Shown piece by piece: positions 51,351 to 58,413 of a stretch of 63,207 nucleotides of DNA. The position numbers were made by a program, and so were the translations under genes. Below the pieces are notes generated by a model. That model saw nothing but the letters and a program-made list of their open reading frames with translations. It was not told the origin of the DNA and did no database searches. The DNA lies in IMG/VR virus record IMGVR_UViG_3300042691_036187, positions 1 to 63,207 of that record; one strand, 5' to 3'. Positions within the stretch are counted from its first letter, which is position 1; each line of letters starts with the position of its first letter. The DNA is from a virus.

Positions 51351-52099
51351 TTGATAAATTACTAAAGACCGAATTAGGTAGATATGTTTTAGTATTCGCA
51401 GCAGGTTCTGTTCTTGCATTGCTTATAGTTCCTTCTATTTTCTCTAGCAAAGATGAATACTTAAAGCGTGAAACGGAAATGATTAACTCTTATGAAAAGA
51501 AACTTTCAGAAAAAGAAACAGAATTTCAAGAGCTTAAATCTAAACATAAGGAAGAGGTCGCTTCTCTTGCTCAAGAGAAATTGGCACTTGAATTTGAGTT
51601 TAGAAGAAAAGTTGACTCTCTAGTATCTGAAAACAATTCTTTAAAGAAGTCCACAGAGAAAGTCACCGTAATCACAACCTATCCTGATGGCCGCGTTGAG
51701 AAGAAGATTGTCTCTAGGGAGGTGGTTGAAAAAGAATCTCAAAAGATTTCGCAAGTTAAAGAAGAAGCAGAACAAAAACTCAAAGAGACCACGGAAAGAC
51801 TTCAAAAAGAGTTTGAAGTCAAACTAGTTGAAGTTAACTCTGTGCATGAAACCGAAAAACAAAAATTGAGTTTGGAGCTATCTAGTACTCAACAAAAGTT
51901 AAAAGAAGAACAAGAAAAACACACCAAATTAGTAATAAATCCACGAAAACTTAGCCTTGGTTTGGGTAAGAAAACTAATGCCGTAAACTTTGTATCTGCT
52001 GAATATGACTTCAGTGGACCTCTTTATGCAGGCTCTATACTGGATTTCAAGGGTACATCTTATGATGCAATGGGATTATCTATTGGGGTCAGATTTTAA
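51347..52099 (+). CDS. membrane-anchored coiled-coil protein with outer-membrane-like C-terminus
   Basis: 250 residues. One membrane segment at about 12-32 (RYVLVFAAGSVLALLIV), then a 150-residue Lys/Glu coiled coil with a VTVITTYPDGRVEKKIVSRE hairpin near 103-122. The last 50 residues form alternating strands and end GLSIGVRF, with terminal Phe and hydrophobic alternation like the BAM beta signal. It could span the periplasm, as spanins do, but the role is unproven. ATGA overlap with the chaperonin gene. Confidence 0.6.
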   Translation: MIDKLLKTELGRYVLVFAAGSVLALLIVPSIFSSKDEYLKRETEMINSYEKKLSEKETEFQELKSKHKEEVASLAQEKLALEFEFRRKVDSLVSENNSLKKSTEKVTVITTYPDGRVEKKIVSREVVEKESQKISQVKEEAEQKLKETTERLQKEFEVKLVEVNSVHETEKQKLSLELSSTQQKLKEEQEKHTKLVINPRKLSLGLGKKTNAVNFVSAEYDFSGPLYAGSILDFKGTSYDAMGLSIGVRF

Positions 52100-52449
52100 T
52101 GCCTAAATATAGGTTTATATGCAGTTGCGGCGCCGAAGTACAGAAATATACTTCGGCGTCAACTATTTCAATTAAATGCACTAACTGCGGTTCCTCTATG
52201 GATCGTCAAGTTCCATCAACGGTTGAACAATCAACCGTAAAAGAACTTGTTGACTCATATACTGGCGTTCATCTACCACCAGACAACAAAGAGATCCTAG
52301 AAGCTAGGCGATCTGAGTATTTTTGGAAAGTCGAAGTTCCCAGACTCGTTATGCAGTATCCGGCCGATCACTGCTTAAAAGAGGGCTGGATGTATGTTGA
52401 TGAACAAGGTAAGCTTCAAGTACACACAAAACCTCCGCATAAGAGGTAA
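52099..52449 (+). CDS. zinc-ribbon protein, 116 residues
   Basis: The N-terminus resembles FmdB-type zinc ribbons: YRFICSCGAEVQKY, then IKCTNCGSSMDRQV, with Cys pairs at about 8/10 and 27/30. The C-terminal part is helical and Pro-rich. It starts at the last base of the upstream gene's stop and ends two bases before the SbcC-like gene. Function unknown; a nucleic-acid or protein-binding adaptor is possible. Confidence 0.6.
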   Translation: MPKYRFICSCGAEVQKYTSASTISIKCTNCGSSMDRQVPSTVEQSTVKELVDSYTGVHLPPDNKEILEARRSEYFWKVEVPRLVMQYPADHCLKEGWMYVDEQGKLQVHTKPPHKR

Positions 52450-52451
52450 CG

Positions 52452-54206
52452 ATGTATATTAAGTCAGTGACCATCGAGAACGTTCTCTCGATAGAGAGCG
52501 CATCTGTCTCATTTCCAGAGACTGGTCTTTTGTTAGTTGATGGATGGAACTATGACACAGAATCGGCCAATGGGGCCGGCAAATCGGCAATATTTCATGC
52601 CTTATCGTGGGGGCTCTACGGACAATATCCCCGCGGAGTGTCTATCACTGATTTTGTACGTCAGAACTCTAGAACTACTAAAGTTACAGTGGACGTTGAA
52701 CTCTCAGCAAACCGAATTCTCAGAGTTGAGCGCAACCGTCCGAAATCCTTCTATGCTGCTGTCAACGACGTGGAGATTACTGAGTCTGAATATGAAAAGA
52801 TACTCCCACTCGACTACGAGCAATTTGTAGTCGCGCAATATTTTGCTCAGGGTTTGGATACGCGATTCTTGGATCTTAATGATTCTGGTCGAAAGGATCT
52901 GATCCTTAAACTTATGCGTGCTGATGGTTTTGCAGAAGCGCGTAAGAAAATCGATCAAGAGCTGAAAACTTTAAATACAGAAAAAAATAATATTATCAAT
53001 AATCTATCTTCTTTAAATGGCAAAATATCTGCTTTTAAAGAGTCGCAGATAGATGTTGCCTCTATAAGGCGAGAAGTTGAGAAACTTGAAAACTCAATGG
53101 ATGACGTTCGTTCTAAAATGGATAAGCTTCTAGCTATTCAGCCGCCAAACGATGTAGAGAAATATTCTGAACTTATAGAAAAGCTTAACCTAAAGCTTAG
53201 AGAGATATCCTCTAATCATGGCAAGATAAAAGCGTATCGTCAACAATTACGTGATGCTGAAAACCAGCCAGAACCTACAGACTCGTGCGATGGTGCGTGT
53301 CCATCTTGCGGGGTGGAGCTTGATATGGTATCTGGTGAACTAATAAAGCACGATCACGCGTCTTTTGCTTCTAAGCTGAAACTGCACAAACAAACACAAG
53401 AATCAAAGATTGCTCTTTTAACGGCGACCATCGCCTCTTTAGAAGCTGATGTTGGCAAAGAAAAAACTGTGTTAGATACTATAGTTTCTCTTAAGAAAAA
53501 GATTAAAGACTCTATGTCTGAGTATGACGCTGCTCAATCTAGACTGAGTGAATTAAAATCTTTCTATAAAGAAAAGGATTTAGAGAAGAAATCTTTATTG
53601 AGCACACTCAATCAGCAAGACGAGTTAAGGACAAAGATTAAGTCTGTTGAAGAATCTATTGATCAGCACAATAAAATGCTAACCGTTAAATCCAATGAAA
53701 TCTTAAAGTTAGAGGCTGCTTCTGCTGTTTTATCCCCGACTGGGGCCCCAGCATATGTTATGGATTCAGTTCTTCAAACCTTAAACGACCGCATCCAAGA
53801 GATAATTCAACTAATATGGCCAAACTCATCTTATGAACTCCTTTCTTTTAAAGAAAATAAGTCTGGAGCTGTTACATCAAAGATGTCAGATTCTCTCACC
53901 ATAGACGGCGTAAAAAGACCCGTAGGGTCACTTTCTGGGGGCGAACGACGATGTCTGTCTCTTTCTATCGATTTTGCCATAGCAGAAATTGTGTCTCGTT
54001 ATACTGGCGCGCAACTTAACCCATTGATATTAGATGAGCCATTCGACCATCTGGATACAGCAAATCGATCTAGGGTTATTGAGTTTTTAAAAGAGATGGC
54101 CACAAAGCGGTGTATAGTAGTAATAGACCATGCGTCTGAAGCTAAAGCTTTATTCGATCAGTCACTAACAATAGTCAAGCGAAACGGTGTATCGACGGTT
54201 TCATGA
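52452..54206 (+). CDS. SbcC/Rad50/gp46-like recombination ATPase
   Basis: 584 residues. Walker A SANGAGKSAIFHALSW near 38-50, Q-loop region FVVAQYFAQG, two coiled-coil arms with a zinc hook CPSCG near 285, ABC signature LSGGERR near 495 and Walker B PLILDEPFDHLD near 525, then the D-loop and IVVIDHAS switch. Arms are short, as in T4 gp46 (560 residues). With a nuclease partner it would process DNA ends for recombination-dependent replication. The usual adjacent SbcD/gp47 gene is not seen. Confidence 0.88.
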   Translation: MYIKSVTIENVLSIESASVSFPETGLLLVDGWNYDTESANGAGKSAIFHALSWGLYGQYPRGVSITDFVRQNSRTTKVTVDVELSANRILRVERNRPKSFYAAVNDVEITESEYEKILPLDYEQFVVAQYFAQGLDTRFLDLNDSGRKDLILKLMRADGFAEARKKIDQELKTLNTEKNNIINNLSSLNGKISAFKESQIDVASIRREVEKLENSMDDVRSKMDKLLAIQPPNDVEKYSELIEKLNLKLREISSNHGKIKAYRQQLRDAENQPEPTDSCDGACPSCGVELDMVSGELIKHDHASFASKLKLHKQTQESKIALLTATIASLEADVGKEKTVLDTIVSLKKKIKDSMSEYDAAQSRLSELKSFYKEKDLEKKSLLSTLNQQDELRTKIKSVEESIDQHNKMLTVKSNEILKLEAASAVLSPTGAPAYVMDSVLQTLNDRIQEIIQLIWPNSSYELLSFKENKSGAVTSKMSDSLTIDGVKRPVGSLSGGERRCLSLSIDFAIAEIVSRYTGAQLNPLILDEPFDHLDTANRSRVIEFLKEMATKRCIVVIDHASEAKALFDQSLTIVKRNGVSTVS

Positions 54207-54652
54207 TGGAAAAGTTCGTTAAAAAACTTAATGAAATCAAAGATTTGCTTAAGGCTGGACTAATGCCAAGCTTAAGGATGCCTTCAATTGAGCCGCCAAA
54301 GCCCCCGAAAGCTCCATCCTTGGCACCTAAGTCAAAAAAGAACCCTGTTAAGGTTGCGCAACAGGTCCAGACTCCTCAGGCAAAAGATTTTGCTATGGGA
54401 CAAGCAGTTATGCAGGTCAAGGCGAACACTAATCCTCTCGCTTTCACCGCGAAGTCTGAGGGTGAATCACACCACTATCACATCGTTCAAGACGGCTACC
54501 GGATCACCGATACGCCCGTAAGTATGCAAGAGATAAATGTTAAACACGGCGGGGTAAAAAAGCTAGAGAACGCTGGCTTTAGAATAGTCCCTGTTGTTAA
54601 AGAAAAATTAAAGCTCGAGAAGAATGGCCAGTGGTCTATTGTTAAAGAATAA
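54203..54652 (+). CDS. hypothetical protein, 149 residues
   Basis: ATGATGG overlap with the upstream stop. N-terminal helix, then a Pro/Lys-rich linker (PPKPPKAPSLAPKSKKN) and a compact C-terminal domain starting near 85 with HHYHIVQDGYRITDTPV and ending NGQWSIVKE. The closing GQW..VK recalls GQWQLVK in the ART-like protein. No family recognised. Confidence 0.6.
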   Translation: MMEKFVKKLNEIKDLLKAGLMPSLRMPSIEPPKPPKAPSLAPKSKKNPVKVAQQVQTPQAKDFAMGQAVMQVKANTNPLAFTAKSEGESHHYHIVQDGYRITDTPVSMQEINVKHGGVKKLENAGFRIVPVVKEKLKLEKNGQWSIVKE

Positions 54653-54663
54653 CGAGGCCACAA

Positions 54664-55299
54664 TTGAAAACCATACTCGCTATCGATCCGGGTGGGTCAT
54701 CTGGATACGCAGTTGCTCGTATTTCACAAGATCACTGTGAGATAGTAGAGTACGGCTTTATAGATGTAGATACTTCTTCTCAATATATCGGCGACTGGTG
54801 CATAGATCTAAAGAGACGCATCTCTGAATTACAGGATCGCGTCCAGGCTGACGAGATAGCCGTTGAGGACTACTTCTTCGGAGCTAGGTTCGCATCAGGT
54901 TCTAACGTCAATCCTGCATATCGGACAGTTATCCACATGTGGGCTAGGGAGCTTAATCTTCACTATGAAGTTCTTAATATTTCCAACTGGAAGGTTTTTG
55001 TAGCTGGAAGATCAACCCCGACAAAGCTTCAAAAGCAACGATGGGGCGCTGCACCAGCCAAAAAACTTATGGTCGTTCAAGCCCTTTGGGAAAGATTTGG
55101 AATTAAGTTCCCAAACCACAGCATTTCAGAAAACACGGGTAAACCAATACATTTTCGCTTTGATGTTGTTGATGCTGTTGCTCAGGCCATGTATGCTTCA
55201 TATTTAAGGTTTAATTGTAAAACATTCTCATGCACGGTCCCAATACCGCCTGACGTTACGTTTAAAAAGTTAAATAAGAAGCAATTCTTATACGAATAA
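54664..55299 (+). CDS. RuvC-like Holliday junction resolvase
   Basis: 211 residues, start TTG at 54664 (GAGG upstream; no ATG in reach). RNase H fold: LAIDPGGSSGYAVA (first Asp, residue 7), ADEIAVEDYFFG (second acidic pair, about 65-68) and FRFDVVDAVAQAMYA (last acidic residues, about 163-170). It resolves branched DNA, for instance recombination intermediates, before packaging. A longer than usual C-terminal tail (190-211) is Lys/Phe-rich. Confidence 0.8.
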   Translation: MKTILAIDPGGSSGYAVARISQDHCEIVEYGFIDVDTSSQYIGDWCIDLKRRISELQDRVQADEIAVEDYFFGARFASGSNVNPAYRTVIHMWARELNLHYEVLNISNWKVFVAGRSTPTKLQKQRWGAAPAKKLMVVQALWERFGIKFPNHSISENTGKPIHFRFDVVDAVAQAMYASYLRFNCKTFSCTVPIPPDVTFKKLNKKQFLYE

Positions 55300-55336
55300 G
55301 TACAATACGTATCGATCTAAAATAGGGAGTCTGTTT

Positions 55337-55648
55337 ATGGCTAAGGGTAAGATCAATTACGGAAAAGCTAGCAGCATCTTGTCTAAGGCGTTTGTGGAAA
55401 ATCATGCATCAATTTCCCAAGATGAAGCTGAGCATCTGATTGCAAAATCTGAGCAAAAGATCAAGTCTCTAAAAGAAGAGCAAGCAAATGATGAAAAGCT
55501 TATTGCAGCTCAACAGATCGTCAAGGATCTAAAAAGCGGATATTCGTCTGTTGTTAAGCTCGAGCGTGCCAAGATCGATTTCCTTCTTGGAAAAATTCAA
55601 GAAATCGAAGATGGCGACGTTAACCCAACGTCTGGCTTAAATGCTTAA
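55337..55648 (+). CDS. hypothetical helical protein, 103 residues
   Basis: A Lys/Glu-rich helical protein (DEAEHLIAKSEQKIKSLKEEQ, then ERAKIDFLLGKIQEIEDGD) preceded by GGGAG. Probably forms a coiled coil. Family unknown. The TACAAT-like box in the 37-base gap before it may be a promoter. Confidence 0.6.
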   Translation: MAKGKINYGKASSILSKAFVENHASISQDEAEHLIAKSEQKIKSLKEEQANDEKLIAAQQIVKDLKSGYSSVVKLERAKIDFLLGKIQEIEDGDVNPTSGLNA

Positions 55649-55766
55649 AATAATAAACACATCATATGATTTGATGATTATAGCAGCTGTTGCTATAGTC
55701 ATCTTTTATAATGCTAAGGATTTCATTAAACGCTTTAGTAAGCATAGCGATCAGGATCAAAAATGA
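55641..55766 (+). CDS. small single-span membrane protein, 41 residues
   Basis: ATG 55641 overlaps the upstream stop (55646-55648), and the frame's TGA (55764-55766) overlaps the next ATG at 55763 as ATGA. The product has a short N-terminus, a hydrophobic helix (LMIIAAVAIVIFYNA) and a basic tail. No ribosome site is visible, so translation is probably coupled. Without it a 114-base gap would remain. Confidence 0.5.
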   Translation: MLKIINTSYDLMIIAAVAIVIFYNAKDFIKRFSKHSDQDQK

Positions 55767-56365
55767 CAACACTAAAATCCCTATATCTAGATGGCGCAAA
55801 TGGCTTAAATAAGAAGCTAGCCGATGCATTTGACCTCGGAAGAAGGTTCATCCTTCCCCAATACGAAGAGATCGCCCTAGAAGATGCGGTTGATATTAGC
55901 ACAACCACACCAATGTTTACTATCGCGAACTCTGGATCAAATGCACCCATTTTAGCAGGATACAAAGTCCGATACTCAGACGGCGGGGATGAAGTTGAGT
56001 TGACAGTAGCATCCCCAGTGGATGCTGGATCTACGTTCGACACGACGGATGCTCCTGCTGCTGCACTTACTGCAAAATCGCTCAGATACTCGAGTCCCCG
56101 CCCCACCTCGTACGCCACCCTCCTACAGGGGCTTCAGGCCGCGGCAGCTGCCGGTAAATCCGTCTTTTCTGTCTCAGTCGAAACAATGGATAATCCAAGC
56201 TATCTGCGCCTAAAGGGCAATTATCTTAATGCTTATTTTGCTGGCATCTATTATGCTCTAGATAAAGAAGGCATCTTCAATACGTACGAAGTATCTCTGG
56301 CGCTAGACACCTCGGACACCAATACCACAAAAGTAACGTTCAACTTTACTTTTACCTATAGCTAA
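55763..56365 (+). CDS. hypothetical beta-rich protein, possibly structural, 200 residues
   Basis: N-terminus helical (DGANGLNKKLADAFDLGRR), then Thr/Ser/Ala-rich strands, an Ala-rich stretch (LQAAAAAGKSVFSVSVE) and a strand-rich end (TKVTFNFTFTYS). The composition is like a virion or tail-associated protein, although it lies among DNA-metabolism genes. No family recognised. Translationally coupled to the upstream membrane micropeptide. Confidence 0.6.
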   Translation: MTTLKSLYLDGANGLNKKLADAFDLGRRFILPQYEEIALEDAVDISTTTPMFTIANSGSNAPILAGYKVRYSDGGDEVELTVASPVDAGSTFDTTDAPAAALTAKSLRYSSPRPTSYATLLQGLQAAAAAGKSVFSVSVETMDNPSYLRLKGNYLNAYFAGIYYALDKEGIFNTYEVSLALDTSDTNTTKVTFNFTFTYS

Positions 56366-56390
56366 CGATAAAAACAGATGTTTTGTGTAG

Positions 56391-56415
56391 AATCCCTCGC
56401 ATAATGCGGGGGATT
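56391..56415 (+). promoter_or_regulatory. hairpin covering the ribosome site before the 114-residue gene
   Basis: AATCCC-T-CGC (56391-56400) pairs with GCG-G-GGGATT (56406-56415) around the loop ATAAT. The 3' arm holds the GGGGG ribosome site of ATG 56417. The loop CATAAT resembles a -10 box, repeating the layout at 11617-11654. A TAGAAT box lies just upstream. Confidence 0.5.
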
Positions 56416-56416
56416 T

Positions 56417-56761
56417 ATGCTTTGGTCAGAGCAAAAAGAAATCTTCGAGAAAATGATTGAATCTGAGCGGGAGCTGTTGACTAGTAAGGGCGTTGAATAC
56501 GCAGGCGAGCAAGATTGCTTAGCAAACTTTAAAGATGCTGATATTATAGGGCTTGACCCTAAGCAAAAACTCTGGGTTTATTTGTCGAAACATATGGCTT
56601 CAATAGCCTCTTATATAAGGAACGGCAAAGAGTTTTCTAATGAGCCAATAGAGGGCAGAATAGCTGATGCTAGGAACTATCTTGCGTTACTATATATGCT
56701 GGTTCAAGAAGAAAAGTCTGCTGCACCAACTAAGGTATGTCAATGCAAAAGAAGCCAGTAA
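56417..56761 (+). CDS. conserved phage protein of the nucleotide-modification-associated (DUF1599-like) type
   Basis: 114 residues. The order LLTSKGVEYAGEQDCLANFKD, then KLWVYLSKHMASIASYI and EPIEGRIADARNYLALLYML matches a small helical phage family, sometimes named for its association with DNA-modification genes. I recall the pattern and cannot verify the name here. Activity is not known. Its ribosome site lies in a hairpin, so its translation is probably regulated. The last 19 bases overlap the next gene. Confidence 0.6.
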   Translation: MLWSEQKEIFEKMIESERELLTSKGVEYAGEQDCLANFKDADIIGLDPKQKLWVYLSKHMASIASYIRNGKEFSNEPIEGRIADARNYLALLYMLVQEEKSAAPTKVCQCKRSQ

Positions 56762-58359
56762 ACACACCGGATAAAAAAGCTCAACTCGTAAAATCTTTTG
56801 CCTCTCTGGCAAAAAAGTTGAAGCGCGAAATACGCATGGAAGATCTAAAGCAACTGGGCATAACCAAAGATATGGTTGCCCATCACTTTGGGTCATTGAC
56901 AGCCTTAGAGAAGGCAGCGAGAGAATCCCACTCCAATAGTTTTTTTGATGTTGCGGTAGAGAACCTCTATTCTCAAAAGGCTCTTATTAAACTAAGAGAA
57001 GATGTTGCTTCTTCCAAAAGATTCGTTGTGACAACTGCCGTAAATGGATGCGAAGTCCATGATAAGTTTTATGCATCTATAAAAAATTTCTGCAAAGAAA
57101 ACGATGCACAACTGCTGATTCTCGTGGCCTCAGATCCTGCCCACAATCGCGATAAACAGTGGGGAACAATATCAGCACGATTAAAGAATGAAACACTTGT
57201 GCTCGAAGATACAAGTCTTAACTCCAATGTTTTTCTTTCCACGATTAAGCTTTCAGCTAAACACATCGACCCAACAACTGGTCTTGGCCGAATTGGCCAA
57301 CGTAACGGCACCTTCATTTATGCTTCTCCAAAACAACGACTAAAGGCCGTACCGGTTTCAAATAGCACTCTTCCTCGCTTTATGATGACTACAGGCGCTA
57401 TTACTGTTAGCAATTACAACTCCGATATGTACATGTCTCAGCGTACTGCATACATTGCGCACAACGATCACGTTCTTGGTGCAATAATTGTGGAAATAGC
57501 TGACGATAAGCACTACCATTTTAGACAGATTCAGTCTGATTCTAAGGGTTGCTTTTACGACCTGGGCGTTAAGTACACTCCGACCACTAAACAAAAGGTA
57601 AGACCCGAAGCGTTTGTTCTGGGTGATTGGCATGCGGGATCCACAGATCCCAAGGCTAAAAAGGCTTGGTTTGATATATCGCAACTCACATCTCCAAAAA
57701 GAATCTTGCTCCACGATGCGTTTGATGGCATGTCAATTAACCATCATGAAAAGCACGCAAAACTCCTTAAGGCTCAGCGTGCAGAAAATGGGCAACTATC
57801 CCTCTCGTCGGAGTTAGAGATTCTTGCAGAAGATATCAAGAAACTTTCCTCTGTGACCGATGAGGTTGTCGTAGTTAAGTCGAATCACGACCAATTCTTG
57901 GAAAGATATCTTCAAGAGGGCAAGTACGTTGATGATCCGCAGAATCACCGTATCTCTCTTGTTCTAGCGCTTCAATTACTGAATAAAAAAGACCCATTAA
58001 AATATGCAGTAAATGAACTCTGCCTTAAGAACGACAAGAAGATTATCGATAAGATTAAATGGTTATCAATTGATGATGATTATCGAATTGAAGGCATACA
58101 GTGCGGAGCTCATGGCCATCTTGGCGCTAATGGCGCGAGAGGCAGCTTAGAGGCTATGGAAAGTGCTTACGGTAATTCCGTGTCAGGCCATTCCCATACC
58201 CCTCAAATTCTGCGCGGCGCATGGTGCGTTGGTACTTCTTCGCTTCTTAAGCTAGAATACAACCGCGGAGCATCTTCGTGGCTCCACTCATCTTGTTTAA
58301 TATATCCAGGTGGTGCAAGGCAGTTAATCAACTGCATTGACGGTAGATGGAAGCTCTAA
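56743..58359 (+). CDS. metallophosphoesterase (calcineurin-like), phage A1-type architecture
   Basis: 538 residues from ATG 56743 (AAGG seven bases upstream; ATG 56737 is too close to the site). The N-terminal 290 residues include a helix-turn-helix-like segment (MEDLKQLGITKDMVAHHFGS) and a beta-rich region. The C-terminal half carries the two-metal motifs GDWHAG (near 294), HDAFDG, KSNHDQF (near 379), HGHLGANGARGS and GHSHTP (near 482). T5 A1 also combines a long N-terminal part with such a domain; that link is from memory. It could cut DNA, possibly as partner of the SbcC-like protein. Confidence 0.7.
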   Translation: MQKKPVNTPDKKAQLVKSFASLAKKLKREIRMEDLKQLGITKDMVAHHFGSLTALEKAARESHSNSFFDVAVENLYSQKALIKLREDVASSKRFVVTTAVNGCEVHDKFYASIKNFCKENDAQLLILVASDPAHNRDKQWGTISARLKNETLVLEDTSLNSNVFLSTIKLSAKHIDPTTGLGRIGQRNGTFIYASPKQRLKAVPVSNSTLPRFMMTTGAITVSNYNSDMYMSQRTAYIAHNDHVLGAIIVEIADDKHYHFRQIQSDSKGCFYDLGVKYTPTTKQKVRPEAFVLGDWHAGSTDPKAKKAWFDISQLTSPKRILLHDAFDGMSINHHEKHAKLLKAQRAENGQLSLSSELEILAEDIKKLSSVTDEVVVVKSNHDQFLERYLQEGKYVDDPQNHRISLVLALQLLNKKDPLKYAVNELCLKNDKKIIDKIKWLSIDDDYRIEGIQCGAHGHLGANGARGSLEAMESAYGNSVSGHSHTPQILRGAWCVGTSSLLKLEYNRGASSWLHSSCLIYPGGARQLINCIDGRWKL

Positions 58360-58382
58360 TTATCGGATATTAAATATAGATG

Positions 58383-58388
58383 TATAAT
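58383..58388 (+). promoter_or_regulatory. TATAAT box before the DNA polymerase gene
   Basis: GTATAAT 26 bases before ATG 58414. Just after it CTGAC (58389-58393) can pair with GTCAG (58409-58413), partly covering the GAGGGT ribosome site. Confidence 0.5.
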
Positions 58389-58413
58389 CTGACAATCCAG
58401 ACATGAGGGTCAG

